Assembly (NCBI RefSeq): GCF_000423565.1
Contig: NZ_AUIF01000030.1
Coordinates: 62,001 to 126,000, forward strand
Direction of reading: 5' to 3'
Length of the DNA stretch: 64,000 nt
DNA from: Runella zeae DSM 19591
GTDB taxonomy: Bacteria > Bacteroidota > Bacteroidia > Cytophagales > Spirosomataceae
The position numbers and the translations under genes were made by a program. Below the pieces are notes generated by a model that did no database searches, was not told where the DNA came from, and worked only from the letters and a program-made list of their open reading frames with translations. This document shows, in pieces, positions 33,979 to 42,725 of the stretch. Within the stretch, counting starts at the first letter, position 1. Each line of letters opens with the position of its first letter.

Positions 33979-35373
33979 ATGAATCACGCAAAAACCCCTA
34001 CCACTATCAGTGGACGTCTCAAACTCTTCTTTACTTTTTTTGATAGTAGATGGGAAGATCTACAACCTCACAATTGGAAAACAACGGTATACCGAGATTT
34101 TAGTGCGGGGCTGATTGTGGCAATGACGGCTATTCCGATGGCAATGGGCTTTGCAATGGCCATGGGAATGAGACCCGAGCATGGTATCATTGCGGGGGCG
34201 TTGGCGTGTGTGATAGGGCGGACTTTCGGAGGGTCTAAATATCAAGTATATGGCCCTACGGCGGCTTTTATTCCGATTGTAGCGGCTTTGATTGCAAAAT
34301 ACCAGACCAATGGCGGAAGTTTTGAACAGGCGCATGGATTCCTTATTTTTTGTTCGATTTTGGCCGGAATTACCTTGGTGATCTTTGGCATTTTTGGGTT
34401 GGGAAAATACGCCAAATTGGTCCCTAATTCAATCATCGTAGGATTTACAGTGGGTATTGCTACCGCGATTGCGCTTACCAATTTTGAAGATATTTTGGGA
34501 ATAGAAAGTTTTAAAGATTTGCTAGGGCAGGACGAAGATATCAAAGGCGGAATTTTTAAGAACCTTGCCACTGCCCTCAACAATCTCGACAAAATCAACT
34601 TATGGTCGGTCTTTTTGGGAGTGCTTACCTTTGCATTGACCAAAACCCTGCTTCGGATTTCGATTTTTATTCCTGGGCCAGTGATAGCGATGGGAGTAGC
34701 TACTTTGTTGTCTGCTACGGTACTATCCGACAAGGGTATCATTTTAGTGAAAGATATTTATGGCTCTATTCCCAACAACTTCTTTGTGTTTACGGCGCCT
34801 TCATTACCTGCCATGACTCCAGCCGTGTTTTTAGACATTATTTATTTTGTGGGAGCGATCGTATTTGTGTCTGGGGTAGAGAGTATTTTGTGCTCATCGA
34901 TGGCCGATAAACTAGCGGGCAACAAAGGCACCCCTTTCAATCCTGATAAAGAATTTTTTGGGCAAGGTATGGTTCAAATCATCACCCCTTTGGTACAAGG
35001 CTTTCCTTGTACAGGTGCCTTAGCTCGAACTGCCACAAGCATCAAAGCTGGTGCACAGACTCCTTTGGCGGGTTATTTCAAAGCTGTTTTGAAGCTTAGT
35101 ATGGCTTTTTACTTGGCACCCTATCTGGAATTAATTCCTATGGCGTGTATTGGCGGGATTTTGGTATGGGTAGCTAGCAACATGATTAAACCTGCCGAAA
35201 TCAGAGAAATAAAGGCTTTAGGAAAGTTTGAGTTTGCAATGATGGTATACACTGCTGTAATGGTACCTGTTACGGACTTTCTTACGGGAGTACTCTCAGC
35301 GATGGTGCTTTATTTTGTGGTGCACAAATTTTATACAAGAAAAAGAAAACCAAAATTACCAATACCTGCCTAA
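33979..35373 (+). CDS. SulP/SLC26-type anion transporter lacking STAS
   Basis: A 464-aa polytopic protein. SulP hallmarks: DFSAGLIVAMTAIPMAMGFAMAMG near the start and YQVYGPTAAFIPIV at the anion site, and a late NKGTPFNPDKEFFGQGM segment with the QGFPCTGALARTATSIKAGA loop. About 12-14 membrane helices. Most SulP proteins are 550 aa or longer, with a cytoplasmic STAS domain; this one stops at the last helix plus a short basic tail. The substrate is probably sulfate, bicarbonate or another small anion. It pairs with the USP-like gene upstream and ends before a strong terminator. Confidence 0.88.
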   Translation: MNHAKTPTTISGRLKLFFTFFDSRWEDLQPHNWKTTVYRDFSAGLIVAMTAIPMAMGFAMAMGMRPEHGIIAGALACVIGRTFGGSKYQVYGPTAAFIPIVAALIAKYQTNGGSFEQAHGFLIFCSILAGITLVIFGIFGLGKYAKLVPNSIIVGFTVGIATAIALTNFEDILGIESFKDLLGQDEDIKGGIFKNLATALNNLDKINLWSVFLGVLTFALTKTLLRISIFIPGPVIAMGVATLLSATVLSDKGIILVKDIYGSIPNNFFVFTAPSLPAMTPAVFLDIIYFVGAIVFVSGVESILCSSMADKLAGNKGTPFNPDKEFFGQGMVQIITPLVQGFPCTGALARTATSIKAGAQTPLAGYFKAVLKLSMAFYLAPYLELIPMACIGGILVWVASNMIKPAEIREIKALGKFEFAMMVYTAVMVPVTDFLTGVLSAMVLYFVVHKFYTRKRKPKLPIPA

Positions 35374-35483
35374 GAGCTATCATGGGTGTAAAATGCTTTG
35401 AATGCCAATGAGCGGTTATGAACTATATGCTTTTGAGGTTTTTTTGACGAATTTAGTTTAGATTATTAGAACAAATGATTCAT

Positions 35484-35519
35484 AACCTGTACCTACGCTT
35501 GTGGGTACAGGTTTTTTTT
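35484..35519 (+). terminator. Terminator after the SulP gene
   Basis: AACCTGTACC (35484-35493) and GGTACAGGTT (35504-35513) form a perfect 10-bp stem with a 10-nt loop followed by eight T. Confidence 0.88.
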
Positions 35520-35635
35520 AAGGAATTGAAATGTATAGTTTTGGTTTTTCTTCGAAATCAAGTCAACATTTCGGTGAAAAGTAGTGTTTTCAATGTTTGA
35601 AAGCGTTTGTTAAAACCAATTTGTATTGCTATTCC

Positions 35636-36334
35636 ATGAAAAAAATATTGCTGGTAGAAGATGAGGTGCATGTGGTCTCGTTTATTAAAAAAGGACTTAC
35701 CGAAGAAGGTTTTGAAGTAAGTGTGGTGTTTGATGGTAAAACTGGAGTGCAGATTTTCAACGACCGCTCTTTTGATTTGGTGATTTTGGATATTATGCTG
35801 CCCGAAATGAATGGGCTGGAGGTGTGTAAAGAGATTCGGAAAGTAAACACTTCCGTTCCTATTTTATTTTTGACTGCCTTAGGAACCTCCGAAAATATTG
35901 TGTTGGGGCTAGAAACAGGGGCCGACGATTATCTAGTCAAGCCTTTTAAATTTATTGAGTTGGTGGCGCGTATCAAAACCCTGCTACGGCGTACTGAGCA
36001 CGTTAGTGCCCAACAGCCTGATCCACAGGGGGATTTTATTTTTAGAGTGGGTGATTTGGAACTCAACGATTATACCAAAACCGTATCGCGTGCGGATAGG
36101 GTGATTTCGCTTACCACTACCGAATATCGTCTACTTTTGTTTTTTATGAAAAACAAAAGTAAAGTAGTGTCAAGGGTTGATATTTTGGAAGAAGTATGGG
36201 GCGTCAACTTTGATTTGGGAACCAATGTGGTGGATGTGTACGTAAATTATCTGCGAAAGAAAGTAGATTTTGTTCCTGAAAATAAGTTGATTCATACAGT
36301 GATAGGCATGGGCTATGTCTTGAAGGAGCATTGA
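35636..36334 (+). CDS. OmpR-family response regulator
   Basis: ATG 35636 (an upstream TTG at 35597 adds an unlikely leader) gives 232 aa. Receiver domain 1-120 has the acidic pocket Glu8-Asp9, phospho-acceptor Asp52 (LDIMLPEMNG), Thr in FLTALG and Lys in YLVKPF. The winged-helix output domain (about 135-230) shows TTTEYRLLLFFMKNKSKVVSR and NVVDVYVNYLRKK. Followed 30 bp later by its cognate sensor kinase. The regulon is unknown; the neighbouring SulP unit is a possible target. Confidence 0.93.
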   Translation: MKKILLVEDEVHVVSFIKKGLTEEGFEVSVVFDGKTGVQIFNDRSFDLVILDIMLPEMNGLEVCKEIRKVNTSVPILFLTALGTSENIVLGLETGADDYLVKPFKFIELVARIKTLLRRTEHVSAQQPDPQGDFIFRVGDLELNDYTKTVSRADRVISLTTTEYRLLLFFMKNKSKVVSRVDILEEVWGVNFDLGTNVVDVYVNYLRKKVDFVPENKLIHTVIGMGYVLKEH

Positions 36335-36364
36335 AATAACAAATGATAAGAAAAGTAAGGATTG

Positions 36365-37744
36365 ATGAAAACCCAAACTAAAACCAGCTTATTGCTACTG
36401 AGTGCTTTTTTGGTGATTGTGATGATATTTAGTGGGTTTGTATATTTTTCGGTGGCCAATTATTCCTACAAAGATTTTTATAAACTACTAGAAATTAGGG
36501 CGTTTACAACGGCGCGTGTAGAGCTGCATCGGGGTTTTGACACCGAAGTGACCGAAATCAATGCGCTGCACAATGAGTTTTTTGATAAGCTTCCGCAGGA
36601 ACATGATTACTTTTTTCCGTTGACTCCCGCCAAAACTTTTGAAGAGGAAGCTAAAAAACTTAAACTTCCTATTACTTTTTTTGAGACGATTCAAAAAGAA
36701 GGCAAAACCGAATACAGCGACAATGGTCTTTTTTATGTAGGTATCAAATACAATAGCCCCAAAGGAGAGTACATCGTAGTGGCTTCGGCCGAAAATTATT
36801 TTGAGCTTCATCATTTTGTGTATTTGCGCAAAACCTTGTTTTTGGCGATAGCAACGGCATTTTTGTTTTCACTTTTTATTTCGGTATATTTTTCAAAATA
36901 TGTTTTTAATCCTCTCACTAAAATTACCGAACGGGTTAAACAAATTAGTTCCGAAAATCTGCATTTACGCCTCGACTTCGCCAATACCCACGACGAACTC
37001 AATGACTTGGCGAAGACGTTCAATGATATGCTCAATCGTATTGAAACTTCTTTTGAGACTCAAAACAATTTTATTAGTAATGCTTCTCACGAATTGCGAA
37101 CGCCTCTGACGGCGATTATCGGAGAAGCGGATGTAGCCTTGGCAAAAGTCCGAAAACCCGAAGAATATATCGAAACCATCAGGATTATATTAGTAGAAGC
37201 CGAAAAATTGGAAAAGAAAACCCAAGCTCTTTTGTTTTTGGCTCAAACGGGCTTTGACGGCAAAATCCAAAAATTTGACAAAGTACGGGTTGACCAGTTG
37301 CTGTGGGATGTGAAAGAAACCGTTGAGAAAATAAACCCGAAAAGCTCAATTCGGATAGACATGAGCCTGCTGCCCGAAAACCCCTCTAAACTAAAAGTAA
37401 AAGGCAATGAGCAACTTCTTCATTTGGCCCTGAGCAATATCATCAGTAATGCTTGCAAATACTCTGATTATCAGACGGTCAATGTGTCGATTGGGTCGTC
37501 TGATAAAAAGGTTTTTATCGTGGTAAAAGATGCGGGTATTGGTATTCCCGAAAACGAGCTTAAATATATTTATGTACCTTTTTTTAGGGCATCCAACACC
37601 AAAAATTACGAAGGGTATGGGATAGGTCTGCCTCTTACCAAAAACATTATACGTATGCACGAAGGAGAGATTCTGGTGTCGTCGATTCTCAATAGTGGCA
37701 CTACTGTACAGATAAATCTGCCGATTGGGAATTATGAACTATAA
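36365..37744 (+). CDS. Sensor histidine kinase of the OmpR-type two-component system
   Basis: ATG 36365 gives 459 aa. Two membrane helices (about 8-30 and 155-177) bracket a 120-residue periplasmic sensor. A HAMP domain follows (178-230), then HisKA with phospho-acceptor His242 in FISNASHELRTP, then HATPase_c with NIISNACKYS (N box), DAGIGIP (G1) and GYGIGLPLTKNII (G2). All kinase motifs are intact. Its stop is 9 bp from the stop of the convergent sialic-acid operon, with no terminator between. Confidence 0.93.
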   Translation: MKTQTKTSLLLLSAFLVIVMIFSGFVYFSVANYSYKDFYKLLEIRAFTTARVELHRGFDTEVTEINALHNEFFDKLPQEHDYFFPLTPAKTFEEEAKKLKLPITFFETIQKEGKTEYSDNGLFYVGIKYNSPKGEYIVVASAENYFELHHFVYLRKTLFLAIATAFLFSLFISVYFSKYVFNPLTKITERVKQISSENLHLRLDFANTHDELNDLAKTFNDMLNRIETSFETQNNFISNASHELRTPLTAIIGEADVALAKVRKPEEYIETIRIILVEAEKLEKKTQALLFLAQTGFDGKIQKFDKVRVDQLLWDVKETVEKINPKSSIRIDMSLLPENPSKLKVKGNEQLLHLALSNIISNACKYSDYQTVNVSIGSSDKKVFIVVKDAGIGIPENELKYIYVPFFRASNTKNYEGYGIGLPLTKNIIRMHEGEILVSSILNSGTTVQINLPIGNYEL

Positions 37745-37753
37745 GGTATATTG

Positions 37754-38842
37754 CTACTTTGATAAAGAAACTCCTACTTTGATTTGGGGAGAGCGAATGC
37801 CGGGGCTAATTTCGCCCGTCGGAATTACCACCTTATGGTGCCATATTACTAATGGAGTAGTAACCGCCGCTTCACTTTTGGGGTTTGAATCAGCAGACGG
37901 GATGGTGTCTACGATGCGCCATGTGTTGGTATTGGTGTGGTAAGCAAGCACTTCTTTTCTAAAGCCCGGATGTTTTTCTTTGAGTTCGAGTACGCGATGA
38001 GCATTCACACCGTCGTCGCCCCCAAAAATCATTAATTCGGAATTTGGGCCTGAAAAGGCGGGCGAAGGCGCTGCCGCTACAGCATGAGGTAAGGAGGTAA
38101 GCGATTTCCATTGGTGGGTCTTAGGCTCAAAACGCCAGGCATCATTTAAGTAAGTGCGGGTGGGCTGTGAAGTAGCTGGATTGTTACTTAATTTGACCCC
38201 ACTAAACAAAAAAAACGTCCCTTTTTGAGCACCTGCTACGGCAAGCATTCGTCCATGATTAGGGAGAGAAGGAAGCGCATTCCATTGTTTTTTTTGAAGG
38301 TCAAATTCCCAAAATTGCTGCGTCGTAATCGTATCCGAAGGCGCGTGTGTACCCCCTGCTACATATACTTTGTTGTCAATAAGTGCCCCAGAAGCATAAG
38401 CAAGCGGAGATGGAAGCGGGGGTAACGGAGTAAAGCGTAGTTGGCCGTGCGTCCATTCTATATAAAAAGCCTCTTTAAAATGCTGTTTGGCATTGGCACC
38501 CCCTACGCAAAATATCCCGTTTGGGGTAGTGATGGATAGCCCGTATCCCATCGCTTGAGGGAGCTTGCCCGCTTTTTTCCAAGTGCTTGTGGGAGATTCT
38601 AATACATAAATATCATCGTACCAAGTTTTGGGAGCTTTCCCCCACGGGCCTGCATTGTGGGGGAAATTGGCTCCCCCCGCTACGATAAGTGCGCCATTGC
38701 TGACACCACTGTAAGCCCCCGCAAACCCTACGGCGTCGGGCAAAGGGGGGAGGTATTCCCACTCAAAAGCGCGGGAGGAAGGTTGACTCATCATTTTAAG
38801 GCTCACAATGCTCAATAAAAAAAATAGAATCGGGCGAATCAT
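37754..38842 (-). CDS. Kelch-repeat sialic acid mutarotase (NanM-like, cyclically permuted)
   Basis: A 362-aa exported protein (signal peptide 1-19) with six kelch-type blades, each marked by GG followed by an aromatic pair (for example GALIVAGGANFP, KVYVAGGTHAPSD, LMIFGGDDGVN). Its blade order starts at WEYLPPLPDAVGFAGAYSGV, as in the cyclically permuted mutarotase group. NanM-type enzymes convert released alpha-N-acetylneuraminate to the beta anomer in the periplasm, speeding uptake and lyase action. It is the last gene of the operon, 11 bp after nanA. Confidence 0.85.
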   Translation of the reverse strand: MIRPILFFLLSIVSLKMMSQPSSRAFEWEYLPPLPDAVGFAGAYSGVSNGALIVAGGANFPHNAGPWGKAPKTWYDDIYVLESPTSTWKKAGKLPQAMGYGLSITTPNGIFCVGGANAKQHFKEAFYIEWTHGQLRFTPLPPLPSPLAYASGALIDNKVYVAGGTHAPSDTITTQQFWEFDLQKKQWNALPSLPNHGRMLAVAGAQKGTFFLFSGVKLSNNPATSQPTRTYLNDAWRFEPKTHQWKSLTSLPHAVAAAPSPAFSGPNSELMIFGGDDGVNAHRVLELKEKHPGFRKEVLAYHTNTNTWRIVDTIPSADSNPKSEAAVTTPLVIWHHKVVIPTGEISPGIRSPQIKVGVSLSK

Positions 38843-38853
38843 GCAGGTATGCT

Positions 38854-39786
38854 TTATTTCTGGGGTGCAAGGCTGAGGTTCAGATGATCAAAAAACTGAA
38901 TAGACGACAGTTGTTCAAACAGTTGATGCGAGTCTTCATCAGACAAAGCTTGAAGCGGCAAACGACAAGGCCCTAAATCAAAACCTATCATTTTCATAAT
39001 GGCTTTTTGAGCCGGAATGGGCGGATATTTAATAAAAATTCGGACCATTTCTACCAACAGAAGCATGAGTTCTTGGGCTTTGTCGAGCTGCCCGTTTTCA
39101 AAATACTGACGTACTTTAAGGTACAAAGGTGCGGCAAAATTGAAGGTACTTCCAATCGCCCCTTTGGCTCCTACAACGAGAGCCGAAAGGTAGTTTTCGT
39201 CAAAACCATAGAGTACATCGTATTTTTTTTGTTTGTAATTGAGGCACGATTGGTACTCCCAAATAGTAAAAGCGGTGTATTTGATACCTACAAAATTGGG
39301 GATTTGTTGTTCGGCCAACTCCATAAATGCCACCGTATCAATCGAGATACCCGTCAGCATAGGAATATGATAATAATAAAAAGGTAAAGTAGGCGCGGCG
39401 GATGCAATCGCCGTCATACAATCGGCTAGGTTTTGGACAGAGGTAGGTTTAAAATAAAAAGCGGCTACCGACGAAATAGCATGGGCGCCTGCTTGCGCTG
39501 CGTGACGGGCTAATTTCTGCGCTTCGGCAATGCTGGCGTGTCCTACGTGGCTAATGATGTACAATTGACCTTTGGCAGATTGAATCACCACTTCCAAAAT
39601 CTGCATCCGCTCTTCGAGGGTAAGATTGGGGCCTTCGCCGTTGCTACCACACACAAAAATACCTTTGACGCCGCTGTCAATCAAGTGTTGTACTAAATCA
39701 GGAATCAATTCATAATGGACACTCCCGTCGGGGTGAAGGGGAGTAAAAAGAGCGGCAATGAGGCCATCGAAGTGCTGTGTTGTCAT
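38854..39786 (-). CDS. nanA: N-acetylneuraminate lyase (DapA/NanA family)
   Basis: A 310-aa TIM-barrel aldolase. Schiff-base Lys169 lies in VGIKYT; Tyr139 in YYHIP takes the place of the YNIP tyrosine; the carboxylate-binding loop is GSNGEG (47-52). Length and motifs fit class I pyruvate aldolases; the operon (two sialidases, mutarotase) points to sialic acid cleavage into ManNAc and pyruvate rather than to dihydrodipicolinate synthesis. It is cytoplasmic. The epimerase and kinase for ManNAc, and an obvious inner-membrane sialate transporter, are not in the window. Confidence 0.88.
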   Translation of the reverse strand: MTTQHFDGLIAALFTPLHPDGSVHYELIPDLVQHLIDSGVKGIFVCGSNGEGPNLTLEERMQILEVVIQSAKGQLYIISHVGHASIAEAQKLARHAAQAGAHAISSVAAFYFKPTSVQNLADCMTAIASAAPTLPFYYYHIPMLTGISIDTVAFMELAEQQIPNFVGIKYTAFTIWEYQSCLNYKQKKYDVLYGFDENYLSALVVGAKGAIGSTFNFAAPLYLKVRQYFENGQLDKAQELMLLLVEMVRIFIKYPPIPAQKAIMKMIGFDLGPCRLPLQALSDEDSHQLFEQLSSIQFFDHLNLSLAPQK

Positions 39787-39883
39787 AAATATATTGAGTG
39801 CTAAGCACCGTTAATTGTTATCTGTTAATTGTGAATTACCGATACGGTTTTTGGGTTGATAATCAGTGTGTTAATGTGGTTTG

Positions 39884-40984
39884 CTAAAACATTTTATCAA
39901 ATTCCTCTACCTTAAACCGAACTGCTACTACCGAATGCTTTTTGGTACCGGGTTGGTATTTGATATAAGTAGTAGCTACAAAAGTACCGTCAGACAGCAA
40001 TTCCAAACCGGGATAGCCGCAGTCGGGCCCCGCAAAACTGTGAAGAAGTTTGACGCGATACTGTCCCGAAAGACCATTTTTGATGTCGTTGTAAGTACCT
40101 ACCCAAGCCACAAAATGCCCTTTGGTGGGGCTATTGGGAGCCATGTCTCTAAACACCGAAACGATTCGTCCGTCGGAGGTGTAGCGTATCATGTGGCGGT
40201 CGCCGGTGAGTCCCCAAGGGGTTTCGGTAGGCACCGACCATGTTTGCCCTTCATCGGTAGAGACCATCATCAGAGAGTGATTTTTGCGTTGGTTTTCTCG
40301 CATGATGCAGAGGAGTTCTTTGCCGTTGGGAGAGCGAAATACCGCCGGCTCGCAAGGAGAGCGGCCTTCCATTTCGCAGACCATCACAGACTCCCCCCAA
40401 GTGACACCACCATCTTTGGAGATAGATTGCCAAATTTTGAGAGGAGCTTTGTCTTTGTCGTCAGGGCCACGATGGTAGAGTCCTAGATAGTCGCCGTTGT
40501 TGAGTTTGATAATACTCGAAAAGGCCATGATGCAAGGTTTCCCCAAACTTCTGACCGGCGTCCAGGTTTTGCCGCCGTCTTCGCTCCACGTTTGCGACAT
40601 GGCAGGGCGAGCCGCAAAAACCATGAGTCGTTCTTTTCCCGCAGGGTCTTTGAGCCAATAAATACTGGGACAGTTGAAGGTAGTTCCCCAATCGGCTGGG
40701 GTCGGAATCATCTGCCATTGTTTGCCGCCGTCGGTGCTCTTGGCCAAAGGCCCTGCTTTTCCGCCATGATTGTAAGACCAAGCGGCATAGATGGTTTGGC
40801 CGTCGGGCATCAAGACAGTGGTGGGATGCCCTTGGTAAATGTCGTCGGTACCTTGAGCAATCACGATTTGGCGATTTTTTTCGGCCGATACGTCCAAAAT
40901 TGGAAGATTTGCCCCTGATTTTTGCGCCCAAGAAGTGGCACAAGATGCTAATAGTACAAGCGAGAATAAGCGATGTTTCATCAT
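39884..40984 (-). CDS. Exo-alpha-sialidase-like BNR protein (short form)
   Basis: A 366-aa exported protein (signal peptide 1-20, ending SWAQ). It carries Asp-box repeats SxDxGxTW: STDGGKQW, SEDGGKTW, SKDGGVTW and STDEGQTW, each at a turn of a six-bladed propeller. It shares an operon with a second, longer sialidase, whose stop its ATG overlaps (ATGA at 40981-40984). The arginine triad that binds the sialate carboxylate cannot be placed with confidence, and the usual FRIP motif is not evident, so it may act on a modified sialic acid or be a non-classical sialidase. Confidence 0.8.
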   Translation of the reverse strand: MMKHRLFSLVLLASCATSWAQKSGANLPILDVSAEKNRQIVIAQGTDDIYQGHPTTVLMPDGQTIYAAWSYNHGGKAGPLAKSTDGGKQWQMIPTPADWGTTFNCPSIYWLKDPAGKERLMVFAARPAMSQTWSEDGGKTWTPVRSLGKPCIMAFSSIIKLNNGDYLGLYHRGPDDKDKAPLKIWQSISKDGGVTWGESVMVCEMEGRSPCEPAVFRSPNGKELLCIMRENQRKNHSLMMVSTDEGQTWSVPTETPWGLTGDRHMIRYTSDGRIVSVFRDMAPNSPTKGHFVAWVGTYNDIKNGLSGQYRVKLLHSFAGPDCGYPGLELLSDGTFVATTYIKYQPGTKKHSVVAVRFKVEEFDKMF

Positions 40985-42642
40985 TTTTTCAATATTTCGG
41001 AGAGGTCAATTTGTTGAAATACCAAATCGGCTTGACTACTTTCATAGATAATACCAATGGTGTTTTCGTTGAGTGAAGTCAAACAAGAATAGCCGCGTCC
41101 TTTCAATTCGTCTAGCAAAAGCCACTTATCCGACGGCCACGTCAGTCCGTCATCCAAGCTGGTTTTGAGCGTAATATGGGTACGGTCTACTTTTGAATTA
41201 GGATTTGAGAAAAGCAAAATACTCTTTTTCTTTTTGTTTTGTACAAAATCATGTCGGTGTAGTGAACCCATGCAGGTCGGTTCGGGCAATGCGCCATCAG
41301 AAGAAGGATGACGAGTCCAAGTTTTTCCCAAATCGCGGGTAGTAGCTACTTCTCGGCCATTGCGCGCAGAGGTATCGTTACGGTTTTTGTTGGCTCTCAT
41401 GTTGAGCATGATGCTTCCGTCGGAGAGTTGGGTGGCCATATTTTCGGTGGTGCTTTCGATGCTTGCTTTTGGGCTAGTTTGCCACGTTTTACCTCCGTCT
41501 TGGCTGTAAGTGATGTTAGAAAAAGCCTCGCCTGTATGGTCGCGCCCTTGAGTAGGAAAAACCAGCGTGCCATCTTCAAGCGTAATTCCGTGCCCCGGTG
41601 CGGGCGCCCACAGCCACCACTCTTCCTTTTTACACATTTTGGTAATATTGACGGGTTCGCTCCAGGTTTTGCCGTCGTCGGTACTTTTTACAATCAAAAA
41701 CTGGGACGTTTGTTTTACATCAAATCCAGGCTGAGAGCCTTTGGTACGCCATTGATGATTCCACTCTTTGCTATTTTCGTTGAGCCCTTCGAGCCATTTC
41801 CCTTGGTCATTGATGACTCCGTACATCCACAAACCAGCCAAGTAAATGGTATTGGAGTTTTTATCGACCAAAATACACGCATCCGATACTCCATTGAATT
41901 TTTGGGGCAATCCTCCCCAAGTACCCATATCCATCGCGACGCGCATTGGTTCCCAAGTTTTGCCACCGTCGGTACTGCGGCTAAGTCCAATGTCGATGTC
42001 GCCTTGTAAATCGCGAGAGCTATTGCGACGAGCATCGTACACGGCCAAGAGGGTGCCTTGATGGGTAGTCACAAGCCCCGGAATACGAAAGGTATGGACA
42101 TTGTCATCGCCATGCTGACGTACTGCTACGCCGATGCGTTGTTTTGTAGGAATGGGAGAAGTTTTGGGACTGATGTTTTGTTGATTGACGGTGATATTGG
42201 TGCAATTAACATCCACAAAATGCTTTAAGTCAGCCTTTTCGCTGAGTTCTAACGAAAGCCAAAAATAATGATTGCCAGGGCCTAATGTTTGAGTGGCCGA
42301 GAGTGAAAAAGTACCTTTTGTAATCTCCTTTTGGGTAACTAGCTTGGCAGGGGCAGCTTTGAAAGCTGAGTCTGTACCGCTAAAGTACAACTTGATATTT
42401 TTGAGGTCTTTGAGGGAAGTAGTTCCGGTAGTATTAAAATCAAAACTTGATACCGACACTGAAGATTGAGAAGGTGAAACCCATACTTGAAGGCGAATGA
42501 CAGGATTGTCGGATTTGCCTTTAAGTACGGGTGTCACAAACTGCTTTTCGGTCACCGTGATATTTTGCGCAAAAGCGGTCTTATGGGCTAGCTGCCATCC
42601 TAAAATGGTGTGGATAAAAATTGACAAAAATGAAATTCTCAT
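40981..42642 (-). CDS. Sialidase with BNR-associated N-terminal domain
   Basis: Start at ATG 42642 (TTG 42651 is three codons upstream), giving 553 aa with signal peptide 1-26 ending AFAQ. Residues about 30-165 form the beta-sandwich typical of the N-terminal domain of BNR neuraminidases. The GH33 propeller starts with the diagnostic FRIPGLV (first arginine of the triad) and has Asp boxes STDGGKTW (twice in variant form), SQDGGKTW and TRDLGKTW. It removes terminal sialic acids at the cell surface or in the periplasm. It is the third gene of the operon, translationally coupled to the next sialidase-like gene. Confidence 0.9.
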   Translation of the reverse strand: MRISFLSIFIHTILGWQLAHKTAFAQNITVTEKQFVTPVLKGKSDNPVIRLQVWVSPSQSSVSVSSFDFNTTGTTSLKDLKNIKLYFSGTDSAFKAAPAKLVTQKEITKGTFSLSATQTLGPGNHYFWLSLELSEKADLKHFVDVNCTNITVNQQNISPKTSPIPTKQRIGVAVRQHGDDNVHTFRIPGLVTTHQGTLLAVYDARRNSSRDLQGDIDIGLSRSTDGGKTWEPMRVAMDMGTWGGLPQKFNGVSDACILVDKNSNTIYLAGLWMYGVINDQGKWLEGLNENSKEWNHQWRTKGSQPGFDVKQTSQFLIVKSTDDGKTWSEPVNITKMCKKEEWWLWAPAPGHGITLEDGTLVFPTQGRDHTGEAFSNITYSQDGGKTWQTSPKASIESTTENMATQLSDGSIMLNMRANKNRNDTSARNGREVATTRDLGKTWTRHPSSDGALPEPTCMGSLHRHDFVQNKKKKSILLFSNPNSKVDRTHITLKTSLDDGLTWPSDKWLLLDELKGRGYSCLTSLNENTIGIIYESSQADLVFQQIDLSEILKK

Positions 42643-42725
42643 AAAAATCAAAAGAAATAAGGGATGACAGTAAATAAGTGTTTGTGCACAGTTAATTATG
42701 CTTAATAATCAATACAACAACGGCA

